Of a stretch of 64,000 nt of DNA, positions 30,613 to 39,687 are shown in pieces. The translations under genes were made by a program, and so were the position numbers. The notes beneath the pieces are model-generated. The model was given only the letters and a program-made list of their open reading frames with translations. It made no database searches and was not told the DNA's origin. Within the stretch, counting starts at the first letter, position 1. Each line of letters starts with the position of its first letter. This DNA is from Thermoplasmatota archaeon (GTDB lineage Archaea; Thermoplasmatota; Penumbrarchaeia; Penumbrarchaeales; Penumbrarchaeaceae), in the NCBI GenBank assembly GCA_029762535.1, contig JARVGK010000009.1, forward strand, positions 1 to 64,000. The letters are read 5' to 3'.

Positions 30613-30657
30613 CTTAATATCGAGCCTTACATATCGGCTCTCGCCCGAGGTGAAAGG

Positions 30658-31599
30658 ATGAAGATACTCATTACTGACGGATTGGCGAAGGAGGCCGTAC
30701 AGATGCTCAGGGACGCCGGACACGAGGTCGTTATGGACGAGGCGACCCCTGAGAGGCTGCTCGAGATCATCGGGGATCATGAAGCGCTCATGGTCAGGTC
30801 AAGGACCAAGGTCAGGGCGGACGCTTTGGAGAAGGGGACGAACCTCAAGGTCATCGCAAGAGCCGGCATCGGCGTCGACAACATAGACGTGAGGACGGCG
30901 GTTGAGAAGGGCATTGTCGTTGTGAACGCTCCCAGCGGAAGCACCGTCTCCGTCGCTGAGATGGCCATAGCTCACATGTTCTCTCTCGCGAGAAGCGTTC
31001 CCAGGGCCACATCCGCCCTCAAGAAGGGCGAATGGCTGAAGAAGCAGCTCAAAGGGATCGAGCTCAATGGTAAAACGCTGGGTCTTATCGGATGCGGAAG
31101 GATAGGCCAGGCCACCGCCGAGAGGGCGAGGGCATTGGGGATGCACGTGATAGGGTGCGATCCTTGCATATCCGGTGAGGCCCTGAGCAAGGGCGGGATA
31201 GAACCTGTCCCCTTCGAGGACCTGATGGCAAGGTCTGATTTCATATCGTTGCATTCGAACTACACTCCCGAGAACAGGCACATGATAGGCGCAGAAGCCC
31301 TATCCAAGATGAAGAAGACCGCCTATCTCATTAACTGTGCCAGGGGCGGGCTGATCGACGAGGCGGCCCTGTATGACGCCCTGAAGGAGGGCAGGATCGC
31401 CGGGGCAGCCCTTGATGTGTTCGAGACAGAGCCGCCGGGCGAGAGCCCCCTTATGACGCTCGATAACGTTTCGTTCACCCCCCATATCGGGGCTAACACC
31501 GTCGAGGGGCAGTTCCGTGCGGGTATGATCGTGGCGGAACAGGTATTGAAGGTCCTAAACGGTGAGAAGCCAGACTTTCCCGTACTGCCCAAGGCCTGA
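30658..31599 (+). CDS. serA: D-3-phosphoglycerate dehydrogenase, short form
   Basis: A 313-residue 2-hydroxyacid dehydrogenase of the SerA type. The Rossmann motif GLIGCGRIGQATAERA, the catalytic Arg in NCARGGLIDE, the Glu in FETEPP and the His in FTPHIGANT are present. The C-terminal substrate-binding/ACT region of long SerA is missing, which is common in archaea and implies no serine feedback. It oxidises 3-phosphoglycerate for serine synthesis. GAGGTGAAAGG precedes the ATG. TTAATAT lies about 45 bases upstream. Confidence 0.88.
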   Translation: MKILITDGLAKEAVQMLRDAGHEVVMDEATPERLLEIIGDHEALMVRSRTKVRADALEKGTNLKVIARAGIGVDNIDVRTAVEKGIVVVNAPSGSTVSVAEMAIAHMFSLARSVPRATSALKKGEWLKKQLKGIELNGKTLGLIGCGRIGQATAERARALGMHVIGCDPCISGEALSKGGIEPVPFEDLMARSDFISLHSNYTPENRHMIGAEALSKMKKTAYLINCARGGLIDEAALYDALKEGRIAGAALDVFETEPPGESPLMTLDNVSFTPHIGANTVEGQFRAGMIVAEQVLKVLNGEKPDFPVLPKA

Positions 31600-31644
31600 A
31601 AGGTTCAGGACTACAGATAAATAATCAGAGCCCCTCATCTTCCC

Positions 31645-32127
31645 ATGGACGGAAAAATCAGGCTTTCCAGGGCGACCTTCGCCGCAGGATGTTTCTGGGG
31701 CGTCGAGGAGTCCTTCGCGAACCTTTTTGGAGTTATCTCCACCCAGGTGGGATATTCCGGAGGGAACGTGGCGGATCCGACATACAGGGACGTTTGCCGG
31801 GGGGATACCGGGCATGCTGAGGCCGTCGAGGTCATGTTCGATCCGAACGTTGTCTCTTACGAGGACCTTCTGGACCATCTTTTCTCGATACATGACCCGA
31901 CCACGCCGAACAGGCAAGGCCCCGATGTCGGGCACCAGTATCGATCCGCCATCTTCTATCATGACGAGGCGCAGAAGCAAAAGGCGCTTAAGGCGATCGA
32001 TGGACATTGCAATGATTTCGCCAGACCGATCGTGACGGAGATCGCCCCCGCCGGCCCCTTCTACAGGGCCGAAGAGTATCACCAGAGGTACCTGGCGAAA
32101 AATGGGATGGCCCATTGCAGGATATGA
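31645..32127 (+). CDS. msrA: Peptide methionine-S-sulfoxide reductase MsrA
   Basis: A 160-residue MsrA. The active-site GCFWGVEESF with the catalytic Cys is near the N-terminus, followed by TQVGYSGGNVADPTYRDVC and the family block PNRQGPDVGHQYRSAIFYHDEAQ. A Cys near the C-terminus (AHCRI) is the likely resolving residue. It repairs oxidised methionine and fits the oxidative-stress character of the window. Confidence 0.93.
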   Translation: MDGKIRLSRATFAAGCFWGVEESFANLFGVISTQVGYSGGNVADPTYRDVCRGDTGHAEAVEVMFDPNVVSYEDLLDHLFSIHDPTTPNRQGPDVGHQYRSAIFYHDEAQKQKALKAIDGHCNDFARPIVTEIAPAGPFYRAEEYHQRYLAKNGMAHCRI

Positions 32128-32166
32128 TGGCGAACAGTTATCTCTCCGACGGGATATCAACGTTCG

Positions 32167-33732
32167 ATGAGCAAGAGGTCGGTGGACATAGTCCTCATCA
32201 CAGGCGAATACCACGATGACCACCCGCTGTCTCCCTCCGGGATGATAAGCCGTGTGCTCCTTGACGCGGGTTATTCGGTAGGGATCGTCGAGAAACCGAC
32301 GCAAGACCCGGATTATAAGACGTTCGGAGAACCAAAGCTATTCTTCGGGGTCACCTCCGGGTCCATCGACAGCATGCTGTCGAACTACACACCCATGAAG
32401 AGGAGGCGGTTCCCCGAGGGGCATCCTCTACTGATGCCGGACAGAGCCGTGATCCGTTACTGCAACGACCTGAGGAGGCTGTTCAAGGGATGCAGGATCG
32501 TTATAGGGGGCATAGAAGCGTCCCTGCGCAGGTTCGCTCATTACGATTACTGGGATAACGATCTCAGAAGGAGCATCCTTCTGGATTCGAAGGCGGACCT
32601 TCTCGTTTACGGCAACGGTGAGAAGCAGGTCATCGAAGCTGCTGGGAGGGCGGGATCTGATGATGGCTTCGAGGGTATCGAGGGGACATGTATTAGATCT
32701 GCCGAGAAACCCCCGGGTTTTTCGGAGGTCCCATCGTTCGAGGATGTGAGCGCGGACAACGCCGCGTTCTGTTCGATGCAGAGGGAATTCAGCAACGATA
32801 AGGACCTCGCGCAGTTCACCGGCGGGACATACGTGCTGCAATACAGATACCCCAGATACTCGCCATCGGACCTGGACCGCTACTTTTCGCTTCCTTTTTC
32901 AAGACGCCTCAACCCCCGTTCGGCCCTTTCCATGGCGCGGTTCTCGGTCGTGACCCACAGGGGCTGCTTCGGCGGATGCGGTTTCTGCTCCATCGCACTT
33001 CATCAGGGGCCGAGGGTCATATCCCGGTCGGAGGATTCGATAATAGCGGAGATCGGATCGCTTACCAGGCATCCGGACTTCAAGGGATACATCGACGATC
33101 TCGGCGGCCCTTCCGCGAACATGTATGGAATGGACCGGGAGGAGGGATATGGTTGTCCGGGTTCGATCAAGAAATTGGACCATTCCCGCGCCATATCGCT
33201 GCTCAGACGGGCAAGGGAGGTACCGGGCGTCAAGAAGGTCTTCGTACGGAGCGGAATAAGGTACGACATCGCTTTGAGCTCGGAGGAATACATCAGGGAG
33301 ATCTCGACTCATCATATATCCGGGACGCTCAAGATAGCCCCTGAGCACATCGACCCAGAGGTCCTTTCCCTGATGCGAAAGCCTGGCTCGAAGTTCAGAG
33401 AGTTCGTTGATCTTTTCAACAGGTTGAACGAGGGGACGGGACAGACCCTGAGATACTATCTCATGATAGGGCATCCCGGCGACGATGTTCAAAAGGTTCG
33501 TAAGCTCTCATATGAGGCCGACCGGCTCGGGAACATAGAGCAGTTCCAGCTGTTCACTCCAACGCCCATGTCATTATCCTCATGCATATACTGGACCGGG
33601 CTCGATCCCATCACAATGAAGGGGGTCATGGTCGTAAGGGACTACCGCACAAAGAAGGAGATGAAGGAGGAAATGCTCCGCTCGATAGGGAGGTCCCGCA
33701 GAACCGGGCGATCTCGCGGCACCTCTTCCTGA
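32167..33732 (+). CDS. YgiQ/UPF0313 family radical SAM protein
   Basis: A 521-residue member of the YgiQ family. The N-terminal cobalamin-like domain (residues 5-160) and the radical SAM cluster CFGGCGFC (in THRGCFGGCGFCSIALHQG, near residue 270) are visible, followed by DDLGGPSANMYGMD and the KIAPEHIDPEVLSLMRKPG segment that marks the family. Substrate unknown. The last 107 bases run antisense to the tfb gene, giving the Lys/Arg-rich C-terminus RSIGRSRRTGRSRGTSS. Confidence 0.85.
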   Translation: MSKRSVDIVLITGEYHDDHPLSPSGMISRVLLDAGYSVGIVEKPTQDPDYKTFGEPKLFFGVTSGSIDSMLSNYTPMKRRRFPEGHPLLMPDRAVIRYCNDLRRLFKGCRIVIGGIEASLRRFAHYDYWDNDLRRSILLDSKADLLVYGNGEKQVIEAAGRAGSDDGFEGIEGTCIRSAEKPPGFSEVPSFEDVSADNAAFCSMQREFSNDKDLAQFTGGTYVLQYRYPRYSPSDLDRYFSLPFSRRLNPRSALSMARFSVVTHRGCFGGCGFCSIALHQGPRVISRSEDSIIAEIGSLTRHPDFKGYIDDLGGPSANMYGMDREEGYGCPGSIKKLDHSRAISLLRRAREVPGVKKVFVRSGIRYDIALSSEEYIREISTHHISGTLKIAPEHIDPEVLSLMRKPGSKFREFVDLFNRLNEGTGQTLRYYLMIGHPGDDVQKVRKLSYEADRLGNIEQFQLFTPTPMSLSSCIYWTGLDPITMKGVMVVRDYRTKKEMKEEMLRSIGRSRRTGRSRGTSS

Positions 33733-34552
33733 TGGTGACCTGGGTAATTCCGGTGTATTCCTCGACCTCGGACTGGGTCCTTGTCTGTCCGGTCAGGCCC
33801 GAGGCCAGATATATGGCCGCGGCGGCGAGCCCTGAGGGGTCCTTTCCGGCGAAGTTCTTTTCAGCGTCGGCATCTTCGATTATGAGCATCGCCCGCCTGG
33901 AGGTTTCGACCGATAGCTGTAGCCTGGAGCAGAACCGGTCCACGAATTCCGCCGGCCCCACAGGTGGCAGCTGCAATGAAAGCTCCCTGATAAGGCGCAT
34001 CTCCATTCGTCCCAGCTGCCTTCGGTCGAGACCGGTCGCCGAGGCGATCTCGTTAAGCGTCCTGGGCTGTCGGCATATCCTGCAGGAGCAGTAGATTATA
34101 GCGGCCGAAAGCAGGTCCATCGACCTGCCAAGAGTGAAACCCTTATCGAGGGCATCGATGTAGAGATCGTGTCCCGTATCCTTCACGGTCGATGTGAGGT
34201 CCATCACCTGGCATATCCTATCGATCTCGCCCAGGGCCGAGCGCATGTTCCTGTGGGGGGACCTATATCCCGACATCCTCCTCTGCCATTTGCGTATCCT
34301 GAACATCTGGGACCTGGTCGCCAAGGAGACGGGCCTGCCATAATGGTCGCGGTCCCCGGGCGATATCTCGGTATGAAGGCGTTCGGCCCCTCTCCCCCTC
34401 TCGAGGATGGTGGGGCCTAATGAGGAGATCCCAGAATCGGAAAGGACCATGCCACAGTCCTCGCATACGACCTCTCCCCGGATCTGGTCCTCCCTGATGT
34501 TCTCGGACCTGCATTCGGGGCATGTTCCGGACCCCATGTTCGATACCGGCAT
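33626..34552 (-). CDS. tfb: Transcription initiation factor B (TFB)
   Basis: A 308-residue TFB from ATG 34552, chosen because GGGAGG is 7 bases upstream and a TATA-like CTATACATA lies about 25 bases away; an upstream extension is open but crosses these signals. The zinc ribbon is CPECRSENIR...VVCEDCG and the B-finger and two cyclin repeats follow (AAIIYCSCRICRQPRTLNEIA; AAAIYLASGLTGQTRTQSEVEEYTGITQVTIRKR in two parts). It recruits RNA polymerase to TBP-bound promoters. The C-terminus is extended and overlaps ygiQ convergently. Confidence 0.93.
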   Translation of the reverse strand: MPVSNMGSGTCPECRSENIREDQIRGEVVCEDCGMVLSDSGISSLGPTILERGRGAERLHTEISPGDRDHYGRPVSLATRSQMFRIRKWQRRMSGYRSPHRNMRSALGEIDRICQVMDLTSTVKDTGHDLYIDALDKGFTLGRSMDLLSAAIIYCSCRICRQPRTLNEIASATGLDRRQLGRMEMRLIRELSLQLPPVGPAEFVDRFCSRLQLSVETSRRAMLIIEDADAEKNFAGKDPSGLAAAAIYLASGLTGQTRTQSEVEEYTGITQVTIRKRCREIARFCGTSLSSGAFPPSSPSLCGSPLRP

Positions 34553-34745
34553 TCCAAAGCCTCCCGTATGTATAGAGCCCGAGCTAACCCTTCGGCCGGG
34601 CCGCCAACCACACATCGGATAGGATCGGCCCACCTAAGAGTAGGCTGACCTTCCTGCCCGATATCGCATCCGCTAGGGGGATATAAAAGCGTTTTGCGTC
34701 CATGTGAAGGAAACCGCCTTGGGCAACGTTCTAGGAAGGATACGA

Positions 34746-35915
34746 TCATTGTTGGTCCGTCGCTTCCGTCAGCAGGGTTACGTTCGACCTGGTGAAAAAA
34801 CCGTCGAAGTCCCCGTACCTGTGTATGTATTCGTTGACCAGGAGCGTGTTCTTCGAAGGGACGGTGAAGGTCTGTTTGAGCCCTTCCTTGGGCGATCCGA
34901 TGAGGTCTATGAGGAATCCCTGTGCTCTTTCCTTGAGTTCGATGAAGGCATCCTCGATATTAGGCGTGTCGAACGCTATATGGTGCACCCTCTTGCCGTA
35001 ATTGTATACGAACTTCTCGGTGGGTCCGGAGGAGGAGAGGTCCCTGAAGGGGGAGATCCCCGATGTGAAGACCTGAGCATACCTGCCGCCAGATATCCTG
35101 GCGACGTTCGTGATGGAGTTCATCATCTTGACGTAGATGGCGAAATCGAAGTCGTATTCCGTGAGCTCCATGAACTCTATTATGGCCGGGTCCCGGTGTT
35201 CGGCATGTACCCTGGTCGCGGCATGGTCCAGTCCACCCACCTTCCTTATGGCCGGTAGGTCGGGCTCGTCAAAGGACCACTCGAGGGCCGTATCGTCCGA
35301 GGAAATGTAATCGCCTCTATTCTGATGCCATTGTATGAACCCGATCGAATTGCCCGTGTAGCTCGAAGGCACAGTCTGGATGAAGGAGTAATTGTCCTTG
35401 CGTACGATATCCTCCGTCATGAAATGGACACCTCTTCCATTCTGTATCTCAAAGTACCTGTCGATATCTTTCACGCCGAACACGAACGTCTCCAGCCTCG
35501 TGTTTGGAAGGTGCTGGCTTTTAGGATGGATGTTGTTAGGGAGGAACGGGTTCCCGCCTCCTTTTCTGCTCCTTATAATGAAATCGGCGGATCCCTGCCT
35601 TCTCATGACCGCAGTCCTGTGATCCGGCTCAACGAAGGATCCGCAAAGGCTTAGCCCTGTATTCCCCATCAGTTCGGAAATGGCAGGCTTTTGCCTTTCC
35701 TCCTCAGTATTTATTATAACGCATTCGAGATCGCCTACGAGCCCCGTCAGTCCAGTTTGCTTTCGGGATTCCTTTATGATGCCCATGACGCGTCTGAGGG
35801 CCTCATCGGTGTTCTGGAAAACGACATTGTCGATATTCTTTTTCTGAAGGATCTCGTCGATGTCGCATGAGATGATGTGGTCCTCCATGAGATCGTCGCA
35901 GATCGAACGCTCCAT
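34746..35915 (-). CDS. 4-hydroxyphenylpyruvate dioxygenase-like VOC metalloenzyme
   Basis: A 389-residue protein of the HPPD/hydroxymandelate synthase type. The iron ligands are visible in order as His in LDHAATRV, His in VHHIAFDT and Glu in LLVNEYIHR, and the segment LKQTFTVP corresponds to the LLQIFT stretch of HPPD. The N-terminal third is poorly conserved. The reaction in known members uses molecular oxygen, so this implies at least microaerobic metabolism; the natural substrate could be an aromatic 2-oxoacid, or something else. The gene stands between tfb and a surface-protein operon. Confidence 0.72.
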   Translation of the reverse strand: MERSICDDLMEDHIISCDIDEILQKKNIDNVVFQNTDEALRRVMGIIKESRKQTGLTGLVGDLECVIINTEEERQKPAISELMGNTGLSLCGSFVEPDHRTAVMRRQGSADFIIRSRKGGGNPFLPNNIHPKSQHLPNTRLETFVFGVKDIDRYFEIQNGRGVHFMTEDIVRKDNYSFIQTVPSSYTGNSIGFIQWHQNRGDYISSDDTALEWSFDEPDLPAIRKVGGLDHAATRVHAEHRDPAIIEFMELTEYDFDFAIYVKMMNSITNVARISGGRYAQVFTSGISPFRDLSSSGPTEKFVYNYGKRVHHIAFDTPNIEDAFIELKERAQGFLIDLIGSPKEGLKQTFTVPSKNTLLVNEYIHRYGDFDGFFTRSNVTLLTEATDQQ

Positions 35916-35987
35916 TTTATCACCGCTTCCCCCCCTTAAATGTGGGGTTCGTATTAAGATTTGGCTGAAAAATGGATGCGCGAACTC

Positions 35988-36530
35988 TCAGCGGTGTAAC
36001 TCCTCGAACGTGGAGAGGAACCCGTCAACGACGGATGCATGTTCGAGCTTTCCCCTCATCATCAGCCACATGATCTCTTTGGGATCGGACAGCCTGAAGC
36101 CCTTGCCGCCCTCGTCCCTGTATCTCATCACGATGCCGGAGACCCTCAATCTGGCAAGGTGATAAGACAGGGTGGACCCGCTCACATCGAGCTCCTCCAG
36201 TAGCTGCTTGTGGCTCATCATCTCCTTTTCCAGCAGCAGTGAGACGATCCTTACAGGGACCACCTGCCGCAGCAGATGGAGCATGCCCCTGTGCCTGGAT
36301 GAGAACGCCGTCATCCCTTCACCCGGCCCGTCGGCCGGAAAGAACCTCCTGTATCCGTCCTGCCGGACCTCAACGATGAGGCCCTTGTCGAGGAGGGCCC
36401 TTGCATGGTATTCGACCAGAGAGGCCTTCAGGGATAGCCTCCTCGATATCTCCCTCAGATGCAGCCCGGGATTGGCGGTTATGGCCTCGAATATGGCCCT
36501 CCTCGTCTCCACATCGAGAACGCCGCTCAT
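35988..36530 (-). CDS. ArsR-like double winged-helix regulator
   Basis: A 180-residue protein with two winged helices: VETRRAIFEAITANPGLHLREISRRLS with LVEYHARALLDKGLI (residues 7-55), and PVRIVSLLLEKEMMSHKQLLEELDVSG with STLSYHLARLRVSGI (residues 92-135). This two-wHTH layout is widespread in euryarchaea as a partner of small membrane proteins. Its ATG directly follows the TAG of the membrane gene, so translation is coupled. No metal-binding Cys is present. Confidence 0.78.
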   Translation of the reverse strand: MSGVLDVETRRAIFEAITANPGLHLREISRRLSLKASLVEYHARALLDKGLIVEVRQDGYRRFFPADGPGEGMTAFSSRHRGMLHLLRQVVPVRIVSLLLEKEMMSHKQLLEELDVSGSTLSYHLARLRVSGIVMRYRDEGGKGFRLSDPKEIMWLMMRGKLEHASVVDGFLSTFEELHR

Positions 36531-36797
36531 CTAGACCCTCAAAGTGGAGGCGTAAAGGAGCATCAGCGCGATAGTGTCGATGGCGGTCCCCGCGAGGAGC
36601 AGCTCGAGCATGCCCATAAGGTCTAGAAACAGCACGAGGGTAAGGAGCGCCCCTTTGACGAAGAATAGCAGGAAGGCCCCGGTCAAGATCAGGACCTTCG
36701 AGCTCCTGCTCCTTCTGTAGGCCAGGATGGCTACGAGCAGCAGGACGAAGGACAAAGCGGTGTATGCTGAAAAGAGCAGGTTCTCGATCCCAATCAT
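36531..36797 (-). CDS. Small three-helix membrane protein, partner of the regulator
   Basis: An 88-residue very hydrophobic protein with three transmembrane helices (residues 5-25, 34-55, 60-84) and a short basic loop (YRRSRSSK). GGTGAAGAC precedes the ATG. It is placed between the surface-protein gene and the double-wHTH gene; small membrane protein plus wHTH pairs are known from haloarchaea and Thermoplasmatota and may form a membrane signal pair, but no function is established. Confidence 0.68.
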   Translation of the reverse strand: MIGIENLLFSAYTALSFVLLLVAILAYRRSRSSKVLILTGAFLLFFVKGALLTLVLFLDLMGMLELLLAGTAIDTIALMLLYASTLRV

Positions 36798-36828
36798 GTC
36801 TTCACCTCGCGCCGGGCGACGATCTTCA

Positions 36829-38343
36829 TTATCGCACGCTGAACGCCTTTCGCCTCCAGGTGGCGGCGATCAGCAGCGCAACAGCTATGAAAGACATTAA
36901 ATAGATTGCGGGCTCGCCGACGAGACCTCGTTCCGGCTCGGGGAGTTGGATCCCCGGATATAGGGCGTTGTCCTCTATCTCTATGAACCCAAGCTTCGGG
37001 TCGTGGACGATGCTCCTCGCTCGTGGGTAGGAGAAGAGAACCCCTCTGTTCTGGGTGCTCTTTCCTCCATTTTCGTCCCAGTAGCTTCCGTAAACGGAGT
37101 TGAGGACCCTGGCCTTGACCGGGTGGATATCCCCGTCGGCGTAGGAGTGGTTCACCCATGAGAAGAATCCCGAGAAGTTCCCAGTTGTGACGCGGACCTC
37201 CTCCTCGTCCGAGGCCAGTCCGTTGGATTGGTCCCAGGAGGAGTCCATCCTTTTGAAGTCTATGTTCCCGGAATAACTGACATGGGACCCCATGTCCATG
37301 AGGAGGGCGAGCTTCGTCCCCCTTCCGACGAAAGGATACCCGTCTATTAGTATGTCGATCTTCATCGAGGACGGGGATAGATATCCGTTCTCTATCTCGA
37401 TCATATCGCTGGATATCGTGCACCTTATCCCGAAGATATTGTTGTTGTCCCGGACCTCGATGACCATGTCGGGAGCCGAATCGCCGTTAGCCTTCCGGTA
37501 TATCTTCAGGGGCCTGTACCTGGGGGCCGGGTTGGATACTTTGGATCGATCCGGACCCTCTTCGGGATTGATAGGGCCCTCTCCCCTCGTACGATCGGGA
37601 GCGGTCTCATCGTAGGCCGCCTCGTATCCTCGGTAGAAGCCCGAAGCGAAGGCCCTTGCAGCGGCCTCCCTCAGCCAATCCTGGGTCTCAGAGGGGTATG
37701 CTGTGTCGTTGAGCCATTGGGTGAATTGATCTATGTTCCTCTTCATTTCTTCTCGCCCAAGCCTCCGCTCGGCATAGGGATTGTGGTCCGCGCCCTCGTC
37801 GAGGTCCTTGGAGCCAATGCGCTGGCCCAGGGTCCATCCGGCCCCAAAGGCCCTATCGTACATTCTTGCATAATCGATGTCCCAGCTGCCGTTCTCGATG
37901 ATCCTCGCGGAAGGGTCCCATTTGACCCGGTTCCAGTCGTTCGCCTTCCTGAGGTAGTCGCTCTTTAAGGCGGAGGCCGATAGCGGGTAGAACGAGACCA
38001 CCCGGTCCTCGTCCTCATCGTACATGTCGTTCGATCCCGCATCGTTGTATTCTATGAGTGCCAGGAACCTCACGCCCATCCCGAAGCCGTCCCTCTCCTC
38101 GGAGTTGAAGCCGTAGGCGGCCCGGACCTCGAGGTCGTTCAAGGAATTCATCTGGAATTTGAACCAGGGAGCTCCCTCGGTCCTCGAGAAAGAGTTGACG
38201 GAAGCATAGTAGGTGTCCCTTTCCAGATAGAGGGTCCTGGGTGGTGAGGGTTCATCCCTTTGGGCGAGGCCCTCTCCAGTTATCAGGGGGATCCCCGCTA
38301 ACAAGAGGAGGCAGGCGAGTGCCATCAGCGTCTTGGGCGACAT
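36829..38343 (-). CDS. Secreted surface protein with C-terminal membrane anchor
   Basis: A 504-residue protein from ATG 38343 with GGTGAG upstream (a TTG five codons earlier is less likely). A signal peptide (residues 1-28, ending GEGLAQ) precedes a large extracellular region without a recognised family; one acidic loop (NDMYDEDEDR) could bind calcium. Near the end, residues 477-496 form a membrane helix followed by a short basic tail (RRKAFSVR), as in C-terminally anchored archaeal surface proteins. It follows the EF-hand gene by 30 bases. Confidence 0.7.
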   Translation of the reverse strand: MSPKTLMALACLLLLAGIPLITGEGLAQRDEPSPPRTLYLERDTYYASVNSFSRTEGAPWFKFQMNSLNDLEVRAAYGFNSEERDGFGMGVRFLALIEYNDAGSNDMYDEDEDRVVSFYPLSASALKSDYLRKANDWNRVKWDPSARIIENGSWDIDYARMYDRAFGAGWTLGQRIGSKDLDEGADHNPYAERRLGREEMKRNIDQFTQWLNDTAYPSETQDWLREAAARAFASGFYRGYEAAYDETAPDRTRGEGPINPEEGPDRSKVSNPAPRYRPLKIYRKANGDSAPDMVIEVRDNNNIFGIRCTISSDMIEIENGYLSPSSMKIDILIDGYPFVGRGTKLALLMDMGSHVSYSGNIDFKRMDSSWDQSNGLASDEEEVRVTTGNFSGFFSWVNHSYADGDIHPVKARVLNSVYGSYWDENGGKSTQNRGVLFSYPRARSIVHDPKLGFIEIEDNALYPGIQLPEPERGLVGEPAIYLMSFIAVALLIAATWRRKAFSVR

Positions 38344-38373
38344 TCTCTCACCGTTCAAGTCTTTCTATCTTCA

Positions 38374-39597
38374 TCAGTCGTTGATTTTCCTGTAAGTCGC
38401 GAAGGATGCGATCCCCAGAAGGACGGCGATCAATATTAGCGCCGCAATGGCGGTCATGGTGGCCGTTGTGAGCCCCGAGGACCCCTTTTCCTGTGCGGGG
38501 GTATCGACCTCATCGAGGGTCATTTCTTCCTCGACCAATTCCGCTTCGGGCTCGTAGGTCACATCATCGTTGCCGATTTCTGGGCGGGGATCCGGCCTCT
38601 TCTCTGGAGGGGCCTCCCTCTCGGGCCTGGCGTTATCCCCCCCCTCATTGTCATCCTTCATTCCATCGCGATCCCCGGAAGCGTTCCCCCTTATATATTT
38701 GGCGACGAGCGTCATTGCATAAGCGAACTCCCTTCTTGAGAGCTGCCCGTCCCCGTCCTTATCTGCAGCGTTGAAGATCCTCTTGACGACATCAGTGTCG
38801 TCGATCTTCTTCTCAATGAATGCGTTGAACTCCCTGAGGGAGATCGATCCGTCCCCGTCCTTATCGGGTCCGCAGTCCTTATCCTCTTTCTGTGACCTTA
38901 TATATTTGGCGACGAGCGTCATTGCGTAAGCGAACTCCCTTCTTGAGAGCTGTCCATCTCCATCTTTGTCCGCTGCATTGAAGATCCTCTTGACGACATC
39001 CGTGTCGTCGATCTTCTTCTCAATGAATGCGTTGAACTCCCTGAGGGAGATCGATCCGTCCCCGTCCTTATCGGGTCCGCAGTCCTTATCCTCTTTCTGT
39101 GACCTTATATATTTGGCGACAAGTGTCATGGCGTAAGCGAACTCCCTTCTTGAGAGCTGTCCGTCCCCGTCCTTGTCTGCAACGTTGAAGATCCTCTTGA
39201 CGACATCCGTATCGTCGATCTTCTTCTCAATGAATGCGTTGAACTCCCTGAGGGAGATCGATCCGTCCCCGTCCTTATCCGGTCCGTTATTCTCTTTCTG
39301 GTTCTGGGACCTTATATATTTGGCGACAAGCGTCATAGCGTAAGCGAACTCCCTTCTTGAGAGCTGTCCGTCCCCGTCCTTGTCTGCAACGTTGAAGATC
39401 CTCTTTACCGCCTCATCATCCATTCTTCCGTTTATGAACGCATGGAATTCTCTAAGGGAGAGGCCTCTGTCGTCGTTCTCTTCAGGTTCGTCGGTCTCCA
39501 CCGGTTCCCGATCAGTGGTGGCAAGGGCCACCGGCAGCGCTGCGAGGAACATCAGGACCGTCACGATCCCGAACATGGTCATGAGTTTCGTTTTCAC
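38374..39597 (-). CDS. Secreted multi-EF-hand protein with C-terminal anchor
   Basis: A 407-residue protein. I start at GTG 39597 because GGTGAT is placed right before it and TATATAT (39631-39637) is about 25 bases upstream of the expected transcript start; ATG 39618 would lie ahead of that start. After a signal peptide come seven canonical calcium loops (DKDGDGQLSRRE four times, DKDGDGSISLRE three times) and one degenerate loop, arranged as paired EF-hands in nearly identical 69-residue units. A proline/acid-rich linker and a membrane helix (AALILIAVLLGIASF) end it. It is probably a calcium-binding surface protein or sensor. First gene of the run down to 35988. Confidence 0.8.
   Translation of the reverse strand: MKTKLMTMFGIVTVLMFLAALPVALATTDREPVETDEPEENDDRGLSLREFHAFINGRMDDEAVKRIFNVADKDGDGQLSRREFAYAMTLVAKYIRSQNQKENNGPDKDGDGSISLREFNAFIEKKIDDTDVVKRIFNVADKDGDGQLSRREFAYAMTLVAKYIRSQKEDKDCGPDKDGDGSISLREFNAFIEKKIDDTDVVKRIFNAADKDGDGQLSRREFAYAMTLVAKYIRSQKEDKDCGPDKDGDGSISLREFNAFIEKKIDDTDVVKRIFNAADKDGDGQLSRREFAYAMTLVAKYIRGNASGDRDGMKDDNEGGDNARPEREAPPEKRPDPRPEIGNDDVTYEPEAELVEEEMTLDEVDTPAQEKGSSGLTTATMTAIAALILIAVLLGIASFATYRKIND
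38691..39518 (-). repeat. Four 207-bp tandem repeats inside the EF-hand gene
   Basis: The word TTATATATTT recurs at 38691, 38898, 39105 and 39312, exactly 207 bases apart, and the sequence between is almost identical. The outer copy is the most diverged. The low divergence implies recent expansion or gene conversion. Confidence 0.85.
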
Positions 39598-39687
39598 AAG
39601 ATCACCTTGAGTGGTCATCGGACATGTGCATATATATCAGTTATTGGACGGCCTTCGAAGGATTTAACAGCTTTCGAACAAAAATGA

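Noticed and set aside
38691-39321. TATA-like words repeated inside the EF-hand gene
   Set aside because: They encode the conserved KYIR part of each repeat, so their recurrence follows from the protein repeat rather than from promoter function.
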